Assembly (NCBI GenBank): GCA_004299555.1
Contig: SCQU01000017.1
Span: forward strand, 1 to 64,000
From: Rhodanobacteraceae bacterium
Lineage (GTDB): Bacteria > Pseudomonadota > Gammaproteobacteria > Xanthomonadales > Rhodanobacteraceae
Direction: 5' to 3'
DNA length: 64,000 nucleotides
Below, piece by piece: positions 25,768 to 34,791 of this stretch. The translations under genes and the position numbers were made by a program. How positions within the stretch are numbered: position 1 is the first letter of the stretch; every line of letters begins with the position of its first letter. The notes under the pieces are model-generated. The model had not been told where the DNA came from. It made no database searches and saw nothing but the letters and a program-made list of their open reading frames with translations.

Positions 25768-28653
25768 ATGGCCGCAAGCTCCATGGGGATCACTGATTAT
25801 TACGCCAAATACATCGCCCACGAGCTGACCCGCCGTTTTCCGCCCGACAGTGGCGAGAAGCTCGCCAGTGCGGTAGCGAGCGCGCAGGTGGACTTGAACC
25901 CGCATCAAGTGGACGCGGCGCTGTTCGCGTTTCAGTCGCCCCTTTCCAAGGGGGCGCTGCTCGCTGACGAGGTGGGGCTTGGCAAGACCATCGAGGCAGG
26001 CCTGGTGCTTTCGCAGAAATGGGCCGAGCGCAAGCGCCGCATCCTGGTCATCACGCCATCCAATCTGCGCAAGCAGTGGTTGCAGGAACTCACCGAAAAA
26101 TTCTTCCTGCCCTGCCGCATTCTGGAATCGAAGTCGTACAACGCGGCCAGCAAGCAGGGGCACCTCAGGCCGTTCGAGGGCAATGACATTGTCCTCTGCT
26201 CGTACCAGTTCGCGCGCAGCAAAGCGGGCGACGTGCAAGCCATTCCGTGGGATGTGGTGGTCATCGACGAAGCGCACCGCCTGCGCAATGTGTACAAGCC
26301 GTCCAACGTCATCGCCAACACCCTGAAGCAAGCGTTGGCTGGCCGGGACAAGGTGCTGCTCACCGCGACGCCGTTGCAGAATTCGTTGTTGGAATTATTC
26401 GGCCTAGTCAGCTTCATCGACGAGCATACCTTCGGCGATCTGCAGAGTTTTCGCGAACAATTCGCGCACCTAGAAGAAGGCCAAGCGTTCGCCACGCTGA
26501 AAACGCGTCTGAAACCAGTCTGCCATCGCACGCTGCGCCGGCAGGTAAATGCCTACGTTCCGTTTACCCGGCGCCTGCCGTTGGTCGAGGAATTCACGCC
26601 GGAGCAGGGCGAAGATCAACTTTACGAACAAGTTTCGGAGTACCTGCAACGCCCCAACCTGCAGGCCCTGCCATCAGGTCAGCGCGCCCTCATCACCCTG
26701 GTACTGCGCAAGTTGCTGGCGTCCTCCACCTTCGCCATCGCCGGCGCATTGACGTCGATGTCCGAGCGCCTCAAGGCCCGTCTGCGCCAGGACGAACAAG
26801 CTGCCGCCCTCGACGACGACTTGGGTCGCGATGACTTGAGCCGGGACTACGAGACCCTGGACGAGACCGCCGATGAATGGTCGGAGGAAGCGCAAGCCGA
26901 GCCCCTCAGCGAAGCCGATCGCCACGCCATCCAGCAGGAAATCGCCCATCTCGACAGCTTCGTCGAGCTTGCCACTTCCATTGACCACAACGCCAAGGGC
27001 ACGGCGTTGCTCAAGGCTTTGCAGGTGGCATTCGGCAAGCTGCGGGAATTGGGTGCCGAACAGAAGGCCATCATCTTCACCGAATCCCGGCGCACGCAGA
27101 ACTATCTGCTCCGCTTACTGGCCGATAGCCCGTGGGCCGAGGGCATCGTGCTGTTCAACGGCACCAACACCGACGAACGTTCCCGGCAGATCTACAAGGA
27201 GTGGCTCGAACGTCATCGCGGCACGGATCGCGTCACTGGCTCGCGCACCGCCGACATGCGCTCGGCGCTGGTGGATTATTTCCGCGAGCAAGGACGCATC
27301 ATGATCGCCACGGAAGCGGGCGCCGAGGGCATCAACCTGCAATTCTGCTCGCTGGTGGTCAACTACGACCTGCCATGGAATCCGCAGCGGATCGAGCAAC
27401 GCATTGGCCGTTGCCACCGCTACGGCCAGAAACACGATGTCGTCGTGGTGAACTTCCTCAACCGGAAAAACGCCGCCGACCTGCGCGTGTTCGAACTGCT
27501 CGACCAGAAGTTCCACCTGTTCGAAGGCGTATTCGGCGCCAGCGATGAAGTGCTTGGCGCAATCGAATCAGGCGTCGACTTCGAAAAGCGCATCGCGGCC
27601 ATCTATCAGGCCTGCCGCAGGCCCGATGAAATCAAGACCGCGTTCGACCAGTTGCAGCTGGAACTGAGTCTGGAGATCGACCAGTCGATGGCGCGCACGC
27701 GGCAAAAGCTGCTGGAGAATTTCGACGACGAGGTGCGCGAGAAGCTCCGCGTCCGCGATGAGGACTCCCGAAAAGCCTTGAATCGCTACGATGAGTGGCT
27801 GATGCAGCTCACCCGGCACGTGTTGGGCGACTGCGCCGAGTTCAACGGCGACGGAGAGTTCGAGTTGAAGGCACGGCCCGACTGGGCCAGCGCAACGGGT
27901 GTTCCGCTTGGCCGCTACGAGCTGCCACGGCGCACCGGCGATGCCCACCTCTACCGGCTGAATCATCCGCTTGCCGAGGCCCTGCTCGCCCATGTCGAGT
28001 CACGCGAGTTGCCGACGGCGGAAATTCGTTTCGACCTTGGCCAGCACCAAGGCCGTATCAGCGCGCTTGAATCCCACACAGGCGAACGCGGGACGCTGGC
28101 AGCGTGGCGTTTCAGCGTGGAATCGCTGGACGCCGCCGAGGATCACCTGATCGTCGTCGCCATGACCGACAGCGGCGAAGCGCTGGACGATGATGCGGCC
28201 CGTCGGCTGCTCACATTGCCCGGTGAATTGATCCAACAAGGCATCTCGCTGGATGAGACGCGCCTGAGTGAAATTGCGGTGGAGCGGCAGGCTGCCATCC
28301 AGCGGGACGTTTCCACGCGCAACGCGCGTTTCTTCGAAGCCGAGGCCGAAAAGCTGGATGGCTGGGCGGACGATCTGAAAGTGGGCCTGGAGCGCGAGAT
28401 CAAGGAACTAGACCGGCAGATCAAGGAAGCACGGCGCGCGGCGACGGCGACCCTGACGCTGGAAGACAAGCTGGCCGCCCAGCGGCAGATCAAGGCGTTG
28501 GAAGCGCAGCGCAACCAGAAACGGCGGTCGTTGTTCGAGGCGCAGGACCGGATCGACGCGCAACGTGACGCGATGATCGGTAACATCGAAGGTAGGATGC
28601 AGCAAGTGGTGAAGTCAGAGCGGTTGTTCAGCTTGGCATGGGAAATCGCATGA
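25768..28653 (+). CDS. SNF2/RapA-like DEAH helicase, first gene of six-gene operon
   Basis: A 961-residue SNF2-family ATPase. Markers: NPHQVDAALFAF (Q motif), ADEVGLGKT (Walker A, about residues 66-74), VVIDEAH (Walker B), LLTATPLQNSLLELF, and in the second lobe NYDLPWNPQRIEQRIGRCHRYGQ. The last about 250 residues are charged, with strong coiled-coil repeats. The family N-terminus is MGITDYYAKYIAHEL, so the ATG at 25768 (MAASSM) is preferred; a TTG at 25696 would add 24 residues, with weak ribosome sites in both cases. It resembles stand-alone SNF2 helicases of defence islands such as DrmD, but none of the DISARM partner genes is here. It ends nine bases before the next gene. Confidence 0.9.
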   Translation: MAASSMGITDYYAKYIAHELTRRFPPDSGEKLASAVASAQVDLNPHQVDAALFAFQSPLSKGALLADEVGLGKTIEAGLVLSQKWAERKRRILVITPSNLRKQWLQELTEKFFLPCRILESKSYNAASKQGHLRPFEGNDIVLCSYQFARSKAGDVQAIPWDVVVIDEAHRLRNVYKPSNVIANTLKQALAGRDKVLLTATPLQNSLLELFGLVSFIDEHTFGDLQSFREQFAHLEEGQAFATLKTRLKPVCHRTLRRQVNAYVPFTRRLPLVEEFTPEQGEDQLYEQVSEYLQRPNLQALPSGQRALITLVLRKLLASSTFAIAGALTSMSERLKARLRQDEQAAALDDDLGRDDLSRDYETLDETADEWSEEAQAEPLSEADRHAIQQEIAHLDSFVELATSIDHNAKGTALLKALQVAFGKLRELGAEQKAIIFTESRRTQNYLLRLLADSPWAEGIVLFNGTNTDERSRQIYKEWLERHRGTDRVTGSRTADMRSALVDYFREQGRIMIATEAGAEGINLQFCSLVVNYDLPWNPQRIEQRIGRCHRYGQKHDVVVVNFLNRKNAADLRVFELLDQKFHLFEGVFGASDEVLGAIESGVDFEKRIAAIYQACRRPDEIKTAFDQLQLELSLEIDQSMARTRQKLLENFDDEVREKLRVRDEDSRKALNRYDEWLMQLTRHVLGDCAEFNGDGEFELKARPDWASATGVPLGRYELPRRTGDAHLYRLNHPLAEALLAHVESRELPTAEIRFDLGQHQGRISALESHTGERGTLAAWRFSVESLDAAEDHLIVVAMTDSGEALDDDAARRLLTLPGELIQQGISLDETRLSEIAVERQAAIQRDVSTRNARFFEAEAEKLDGWADDLKVGLEREIKELDRQIKEARRAATATLTLEDKLAAQRQIKALEAQRNQKRRSLFEAQDRIDAQRDAMIGNIEGRMQQVVKSERLFSLAWEIA

Positions 28654-28662
28654 GGTGTCGTC

Positions 28663-29670
28663 ATGGCTAACGGAAGACTGCTCAGGCAGTTGATCAAATC
28701 GGGCGCCGAGGGTGATCAGGACGCCTTTCGTCGTGCATCCGAAGCCGTGATTTCGGAGGAAAGGGAAAAGCAACACCACCTCCTTGCCAACGATCTCGAG
28801 AAGATTCTCTACGGGAGAAGCAAGATGCCGGCGAGCCTGTCCATAGTGAAAGCTGCCCACGCGGTTCCCATTGATCGCGAGCGCGACCTGAACTTGATCG
28901 AAGTTCTACAGCCGACACGGGATCTGGGCGACATTGTGTTGTCCGATAAAACGCGGTCCGCACTGGACGAGGTGCTCATGGAGCACAACCGTGCGGATGT
29001 GTTGCGAGCGCACGGTCTCGAACCTGCCCAGAAACTGTTGTTCTTTGGCCCCCCAGGGTGCGGCAAAACGCTTGCGGCCGAGATCCTGGCAACGGAACTC
29101 TCGCTACCATTGGCGTTGATTCGGCTCGATTCGGTGGTTTCCTCATTCTTGGGCGAGACGGCAGCAAACCTGCGTAAGGTCTTCGATTTCGTATCCGAAA
29201 CACCCGTTATTGCATTGTTCGACGAATTTGACGCTCTCGCCAAGAGCCGCGATGACGTTGCGGACCATGGCGAACTGAAGCGTGTAGTCAATGCCGTACT
29301 GCAAATGATGGACAGCTATCGCGGTCGCAGCGTACTGGTTGCAGCAACCAACCACGAAACTCTCCTCGATCCGGCAATATGGCGGCGCTTTGATGAAGTC
29401 ATTCAGTTCGAGCGACCGAGCCTCGAGCAAATCAAGCAATTGCTCGCGATGAAGCTCGCAGGGGTTCGACGTCAGTTTGATCCTTCAGAAAGCCATATCG
29501 CCAACATGTTCAAGGGCATGGCACACGCCGACGTCGAGCGCGTATTACGCCGGGCTGTGAAGGAGATGGTGCTGCAAGGCCGGGAGTTTCTTGATCTACC
29601 GCATCTGGAAGAAGCTTTGTCGCGCGAATACACGCCGAAGAGGAACAGGAAAGCAACCAGGGGGACATGA
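28663..29670 (+). CDS. AAA+ ATPase, IetA-like
   Basis: A 335-residue single-domain AAA+ protein. Helical N-terminus to about residue 85, then GDIVLSDKTRSALDEVL, Walker A FGPPGCGKT (128-136), Walker B IALFDEFDAL, sensor 1 VLVAATNHE and the arginine motif IWRRFDEV. It overlaps the subtilisin-like gene by four bases. An AAA+ ATPase tightly coupled to an S8 protease is the composition of IetAS, first described as a stability and exclusion locus on an Agrobacterium Ti plasmid and later as an anti-phage pair. I infer the same kind of action: the ATPase senses or remodels, the protease executes. Confidence 0.88.
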   Translation: MANGRLLRQLIKSGAEGDQDAFRRASEAVISEEREKQHHLLANDLEKILYGRSKMPASLSIVKAAHAVPIDRERDLNLIEVLQPTRDLGDIVLSDKTRSALDEVLMEHNRADVLRAHGLEPAQKLLFFGPPGCGKTLAAEILATELSLPLALIRLDSVVSSFLGETAANLRKVFDFVSETPVIALFDEFDALAKSRDDVADHGELKRVVNAVLQMMDSYRGRSVLVAATNHETLLDPAIWRRFDEVIQFERPSLEQIKQLLAMKLAGVRRQFDPSESHIANMFKGMAHADVERVLRRAVKEMVLQGREFLDLPHLEEALSREYTPKRNRKATRGT

Positions 29671-32000
29671 TGCCTCATCAGCACTTACGGATCGCCCGCG
29701 AAGAACCCAGCAACGAACGCAAGCCAAGGAAACCTCAGCCGAAACACGCGCCCGCTGATCCACGGGGCCTCGGCGCGCGCCTCAAGCAATCGTTGGAGCG
29801 CGCGCTTGACACAGACACAGCCACACGTGGTTACGACGACCGCCGCCTTATCAAGCTGAAGGTCGAGGCCGGGTTTCGCCCAGATGATCTGGCCAAAATC
29901 CCCGGAATCGAAGTCGTCAGCCAGGAAGGCAAATCCATCGTTCTCGCCTTCGCCGATGCCAAAGCCCTTGAAACATTCGAACAACGGTTGACCCGGCTCG
30001 TAAGGGATGGAACCACCACAAGAAAGGAAATCTTCTTTGCCTTGCAGGCGTTCGAGAACTGGACGCCGGCCGATCGTACCGGGCAGGCGCTTGCGCAATT
30101 CGACGCTCCCGACGCGGGAATGTTTGTCGTGGACGTCGAACTATGGCCGCTGGCAAAACCAGCCGAACGCCAGGCATTGCGTGCTGGTTTTGAAGGCGAT
30201 CTGCGACAACAACATATCGAATATCTGGACTTTCTCGACAAGCCCAGTCTGCTGATGTACCGCGTGCGAACCGGCAAGCGCGGCTTGGGTAGGCTCTTGT
30301 CGCATCGCGATGTCCGACTGGTGGACCTTCCTCCTCGGTATGGGCTGGAGACGGAACTTCTGGTGCTCGATATCAATGAGCTCCCCCCGGTGACTGCACC
30401 TGGCATCAACGCGGCCGTAGTCGGCGTGCTGGATACCGGCCTAGCCAGTGCGCACCCGATCTTGGGTGCGGCCGTTGGCGAAACGGCCGGATTCATCCCA
30501 CCTGACAGGAACGGAAATGACGACAACGGGCACGGGACGCGGGTTGCCGGCCTATCACTTTACGGCGACGTCCGTGCATGCCTCCAGCAGAAACGCTTCG
30601 TTCCGGAGCTCAAACTATTGAGCGGCCGGGTATTCGGTAACGGCGGCACTGACGCAACACGTTTCGTCGAAAAGAACGTGGAAGATGCCGTGCGGTATTT
30701 CCACGGTGAATATGACTGCCGCGTGTTCTGCCTCAGCTATGGGGATACCAACAAGGTCTACGATGGCAGGCATGTTCGTGGACTTGCGTACACGCTGGAC
30801 AGCTTGTCCCGCGAGTTGGGCGTCCTGTTCGTTGTACCAACTGGGAACCTCCGCGCTGAGGAGCTACCGGACGACCCACATACCCACTATCCGGAGTACC
30901 TTCTCGACGAATTAGCGCGAGTGCTTGATCCGGGTACCGCGCTGAACGCGCTCACCGTGGGCGGCCTGTCGATATTCGATGCCGATGTCAATGCGCAGCG
31001 CTACCCGAACCATCTCGAAGGCGCCCCGATCGCGCGTGTCGGCCAGCCGTCGCCATTTACCCGGACCGGACCATCCGTCAACCAGGCCATCAAACCGGAC
31101 TTGGTTGCAAACGCCGGCAACTGGGTGGTTCGCCGCGCTGGGGGACTCGAACATCGCCGGCTCGGGGTACTTTCATCAAGCAAGGAGTTCGCGAGCGGAC
31201 GGCCCTTCAATGAAGATGTCGGCACCAGCTATGCGGCACCGCAAATCGCACACGCGGCTGCGCGCTTGCTGAACCACCTGCCAGCCGCAAGTGCCAATCT
31301 GTTGCGGGCCATGCTGGCTGCTCACGCGCGCTGGCCGGAACCCGCCGTCGAATTGTGCAAAGGCGCGAAGGGCAAACCGGATGTAGCAACACTGACCCGG
31401 CTCATCGGTTACGGTCAGATTCGGGCGGACGCCTTGTTTGAATCGCTGGACAATGCGGTGACGTTGTATGCCGAGGACGCGCTGCCAAACGACCACCACC
31501 ACTTCTACGAAATGCCCCTGCCGGACGATCTGTGGACACCCGGTGGGCGCGAGCGACTGATCAGTGTGGCCTTGGCGCATAACCCCGACGTTCGAACCAC
31601 TCGAATTGACTATCGTGCGACGCAGATGTCGTTTCGCCTTGTGCACGCTGCGAGCCTCGCCGAAGTCGGTTCGTGGTACCGCAAAGTGCGTGCGGACGAG
31701 GCGGAGGAAATACAGGAATACACGAACGGGCGCGCCATCACGGCTCAGATGAGGGGACGCGGAACGTTGCAGTGTGCCGCGTGGCGGTTCCCCACGTCTC
31801 GACGCGCAGACTTCAAGTTGTTCCTGGTGGTAACCCGCCACGACGCCAACTGGTCGGACGTCAAGGCAACAGCCGAGCCATATGCGCTGGCCATCACCAT
31901 CCAGGACCGCGAGAACGCAACCGGGCAACTGTACGCGCAGATTCGCCAGCGGTTACAGCTCCGCGAGCAGATACGCCTGCGTGTCCGGGCTGGGCGTTGA
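29667..32000 (+). CDS. Subtilisin-like S8 serine protease, IetS-like
   Basis: A 777-residue cytoplasmic-looking protease (no signal peptide). The catalytic triad is intact: Asp 256 (VVGVLDTGLA), His 289 (DDNGHGTRVAG) and Ser 522 (VGTSYAAPQIAHAAA), with oxyanion Asn 395 (VPTGNL). The first 240 residues are an extra domain including a GIEVVSQEGKSIVLAFAD-type fold that may be an inhibitor or partner contact; about 230 residues follow the catalytic part. The length fits IetS-type proteases. It is coupled by ATGA overlap to the AAA ATPase gene and ends five bases before the methyltransferase gene, so it is in one transcript with R-M genes. Confidence 0.9.
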   Translation: MMPHQHLRIAREEPSNERKPRKPQPKHAPADPRGLGARLKQSLERALDTDTATRGYDDRRLIKLKVEAGFRPDDLAKIPGIEVVSQEGKSIVLAFADAKALETFEQRLTRLVRDGTTTRKEIFFALQAFENWTPADRTGQALAQFDAPDAGMFVVDVELWPLAKPAERQALRAGFEGDLRQQHIEYLDFLDKPSLLMYRVRTGKRGLGRLLSHRDVRLVDLPPRYGLETELLVLDINELPPVTAPGINAAVVGVLDTGLASAHPILGAAVGETAGFIPPDRNGNDDNGHGTRVAGLSLYGDVRACLQQKRFVPELKLLSGRVFGNGGTDATRFVEKNVEDAVRYFHGEYDCRVFCLSYGDTNKVYDGRHVRGLAYTLDSLSRELGVLFVVPTGNLRAEELPDDPHTHYPEYLLDELARVLDPGTALNALTVGGLSIFDADVNAQRYPNHLEGAPIARVGQPSPFTRTGPSVNQAIKPDLVANAGNWVVRRAGGLEHRRLGVLSSSKEFASGRPFNEDVGTSYAAPQIAHAAARLLNHLPAASANLLRAMLAAHARWPEPAVELCKGAKGKPDVATLTRLIGYGQIRADALFESLDNAVTLYAEDALPNDHHHFYEMPLPDDLWTPGGRERLISVALAHNPDVRTTRIDYRATQMSFRLVHAASLAEVGSWYRKVRADEAEEIQEYTNGRAITAQMRGRGTLQCAAWRFPTSRRADFKLFLVVTRHDANWSDVKATAEPYALAITIQDRENATGQLYAQIRQRLQLREQIRLRVRAGR

Positions 32001-32005
32001 AGCAC

Positions 32006-33724
32006 ATGACGAAAAGGCAAAAGCTGGAACTGACGTGGATCGGGAAGGAAAACCGGCCGAAGCTGGAGCCGCGGATTCTGCTGGAGGACCCGTCGATGTC
32101 GTATCACGCGGCGCAGCGGGTGACGGACGGCGACATCTTCGACAGCCGGCTGATCTTCGGGGACAACCTGCTGGCGCTGAAGGCGCTGGAGCAGGAGTTC
32201 GCGGGTAAGGTGAAGTGCGTCTACATCGATCCGCCTTTCAATACCCAGCAAGCACTTGAACACTATGATGACGGAATTGAGCATTCGCTGTGGCTGTCCC
32301 TGATGCGGGATCGCCTGGAGCTGATCCGCAGCCTGCTGGACAAATCGGGCACCTTGTTCGTTCACATCGATGACAACGAGATCGCCTATCTCTCTGTCCT
32401 TCTCGACGAAGTCTTCGGAAGGGCGAACAAACTCTATGTGGTGACGTTCAAGCAAGGCTCGGCGACTGGCCACAAGTCCATCAACCCCGGATGTGTGAGC
32501 ACGACAAATTTCATCCTCCTGTACGCGAAGGACAAATCGTCGTGGGTTCCCAACAAGGTTTACACCGCAAGGGGGAGAGACCCGCGCTACGGACAATTCA
32601 TTCCGAATAGGCACGAACGCCACAAGAACTGGACCTTCGACACGCTGGCGAACGCGTTTGCAGCATCGTTGAACCTTTCCGTGGAAGATTCGCGGAAGGC
32701 CGATCGGTATCAGAAAAAGTTGGACCAGTTTGTCATCGACCATGCCTCAGAGGTCGTCCGGCTTGCGCGTCCTAGTTACAACGACGTGGGCGCCGCTGCG
32801 CGGAAAATGATCGACATCTCCAAACGATTTCCCGCACGCGTGCTTCGATTGACCAGGAAGGGTTACTCGGACATGTATTTCCTCGGCGGCCAACGCATCC
32901 TGTTCTACGCGGACAAAGTAAAAGTCATTGACGGAGTGGCGACCACTGCTGAGCCCCTAACCACGCTCTGGGATGACATCCTCTCGAACAACCTCCACAA
33001 AGAGGGCGGAGTCAAGTTCCCCAAGGGAAAGAAACCCGAGGCGCTGATCAAGAGAGTGCTCGAGCTCTGCACGAACCCGGGCGACTTGGTTCTCGACTCC
33101 TTTGCCGGCTCCGGCACCACGGGTGCGGTGGCGCAGAAGATGGGCCGCCGCTGGCTCATGGTGGAGCTAGGCGATCAATGCCATACACACGTCATTCCGC
33201 GCCTGAAAAGTGTCATCAATGGCGAGGATTCGAGCGGTGCCACCAAAGCCATGGATTGGAAGGGCGGCGGTGGGTTTCGTTATTACCGCTTGGCGCCGTC
33301 CCTGCTGGAAAAGGATCATTGGGGCAACTGGGTCATCAACCGCGAGTACAACGCAGGCATGCTGGCCGAAGCCTTGTGCAAGCTGGAAGGCTTCACCTAC
33401 GCGCCGTCGGATTCGGTGTACTGGCAGCACGGCCATTCGACCGAGCGCGACTTCCTGTACGTCACCACCGCCAGCCTCACGCATGAGCAGTTGCAGCAGT
33501 TGAACGACGAGGTGGGGCCGGAACGCTCTTTGCTGGTGCTGTGCACGGCCTTTCGCGCGCGCGCCAATGCGTATAAAAACCTTACCGTGCGCAAGATTCC
33601 CAAGCAGGTGTTGTCGCACTGTGAATGGGGCCACGACGATTACAGCCTGCAGGTGGAGAACCTGCCGCAGGCGCCGCGCGAACCGGATCAACAGGGTTTG
33701 TTCGAGGACGGGGGTGCGCCATGA
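32006..33724 (+). CDS. Type III R-M adenine methyltransferase (Mod), beta class
   Basis: A 572-residue DNA methyltransferase. The catalytic motif VYIDPPFNTQQALEHYDDG (DPPF at 75-78) comes before the SAM-binding motif DLVLDSFAGSGTTGA, as in beta-class N6-adenine enzymes. Between them (about residues 140-330) lies the target-recognition domain. The N-terminus (LTWIGKENRPKLEPRIL) is typical of Mod proteins. I use the ATG at 32006, five bases after the protease stop; the open frame from 31673 is not conserved in type. It overlaps the RhuM gene by four bases. Marks host DNA and directs the Res subunit. Confidence 0.92.
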   Translation: MTKRQKLELTWIGKENRPKLEPRILLEDPSMSYHAAQRVTDGDIFDSRLIFGDNLLALKALEQEFAGKVKCVYIDPPFNTQQALEHYDDGIEHSLWLSLMRDRLELIRSLLDKSGTLFVHIDDNEIAYLSVLLDEVFGRANKLYVVTFKQGSATGHKSINPGCVSTTNFILLYAKDKSSWVPNKVYTARGRDPRYGQFIPNRHERHKNWTFDTLANAFAASLNLSVEDSRKADRYQKKLDQFVIDHASEVVRLARPSYNDVGAAARKMIDISKRFPARVLRLTRKGYSDMYFLGGQRILFYADKVKVIDGVATTAEPLTTLWDDILSNNLHKEGGVKFPKGKKPEALIKRVLELCTNPGDLVLDSFAGSGTTGAVAQKMGRRWLMVELGDQCHTHVIPRLKSVINGEDSSGATKAMDWKGGGGFRYYRLAPSLLEKDHWGNWVINREYNAGMLAEALCKLEGFTYAPSDSVYWQHGHSTERDFLYVTTASLTHEQLQQLNDEVGPERSLLVLCTAFRARANAYKNLTVRKIPKQVLSHCEWGHDDYSLQVENLPQAPREPDQQGLFEDGGAP

Positions 33725-34791
33725 CGGCGAACGAACCCGTCAAGTCTGCATCGGAACTCATTCTGTATCGCACCGAGGATGCGCGCACGCGTATCGAGGT
33801 ACGACTGGAAGGCGGCACGGTGTGGCTGACGCAGGCACAGATGGCGGAGCTTTTCCAGACCACCCCACAGAACATCACAACCCACCTTCGCAGGATCTAC
33901 GCGGACGCGGAACTCCAGCCCGATGCAACCTGTAAGGATTACTTACAGGTTCGCCCGGAGGGTGGGCGCAGCGTCGAGCGGCGGCTGAAGCACTACAACC
34001 TCGATGCCGTCCTCGCGGTGGGTTACCGCGTGCGCAGTGCGCGCGGCACGCAGTTCCGCCAGTGGGCCACGCAGCGCTTGCACGAATATCTGGTCAAGGG
34101 TTTTGCGCTGGACGATGAGCGCCTGAAACGCGGAGCGGACGACGGTTACTTCGAGGAATTGCTCGCGCGGATCCGTGACATCCGCTCCTCGGAACGGGTG
34201 TTCTGGCGCAAGGTGCTCGATATCTACGCCACCAGCGTCGATTACGACACGCGCGCGGAGGCCAGCCAACGCTTCTTCCGGATCGTGCAAAACAAGATGC
34301 ACTGGGCAGCGCATGGGCACACCGCCGCCGAGGTGATCCGGGCACGCGCGGATGCGGGCAAGCCCAACATGGGGCTGACCAATTGGAGCGCGACACGGCC
34401 GCGCCGGCAAGACGTGACGGTTGCCAAGAACTATCTGGATGCGGGTGAACTGGAAACGCTGAACCGGATCGTCACCGCGTACCTGGAATTCGCGGAGCTG
34501 CAGGCGCTCAATCGGCGCCCCATGGCGATGGCGAACTGGATCGCGAAGCTGGATGAGTTTCTGCGGCTGGGTGAACGCGGCATCCTGACGCACGCGGGCA
34601 GCGTCAGCCACGAGACAGCCGTCGCCCATGCGCAAGCCGCATTTGATGCGTTCCATCGCGAACAGCTGGCACAGGCCGCCGCGTTGGAACACGAACTGGA
34701 AACCACGGCGAACCAGCTCAAGCGGATTGCCGCGGGCAAGCGCAAGCCGGCCGCGAAGGCGCCGCGCGGAAAACCCAAGGGGAAACCATGA
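33721..34791 (+). CDS. RhuM family protein
   Basis: A 356-residue protein. The first half matches RhuM: ILYRTEDARTRIEVRLEGGTVWLTQAQMAELFQTT (a winged-helix-like DNA-binding start), NITTHLRRIYADAEL, NLDAVLAVGYRVRSARGTQFRQWAT (as in KilA/Bro-type proteins). The second half has FFRIVQNKMHWAAHGHTAAEVI and a Lys/Ala-rich tail. RhuM was named as a Salmonella virulence-region gene and often lies inside type I or III R-M loci; its function is not known. It overlaps both Mod and Res by four bases, so its stoichiometry is linked with theirs. Confidence 0.9.
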   Translation: MTANEPVKSASELILYRTEDARTRIEVRLEGGTVWLTQAQMAELFQTTPQNITTHLRRIYADAELQPDATCKDYLQVRPEGGRSVERRLKHYNLDAVLAVGYRVRSARGTQFRQWATQRLHEYLVKGFALDDERLKRGADDGYFEELLARIRDIRSSERVFWRKVLDIYATSVDYDTRAEASQRFFRIVQNKMHWAAHGHTAAEVIRARADAGKPNMGLTNWSATRPRRQDVTVAKNYLDAGELETLNRIVTAYLEFAELQALNRRPMAMANWIAKLDEFLRLGERGILTHAGSVSHETAVAHAQAAFDAFHREQLAQAAALEHELETTANQLKRIAAGKRKPAAKAPRGKPKGKP

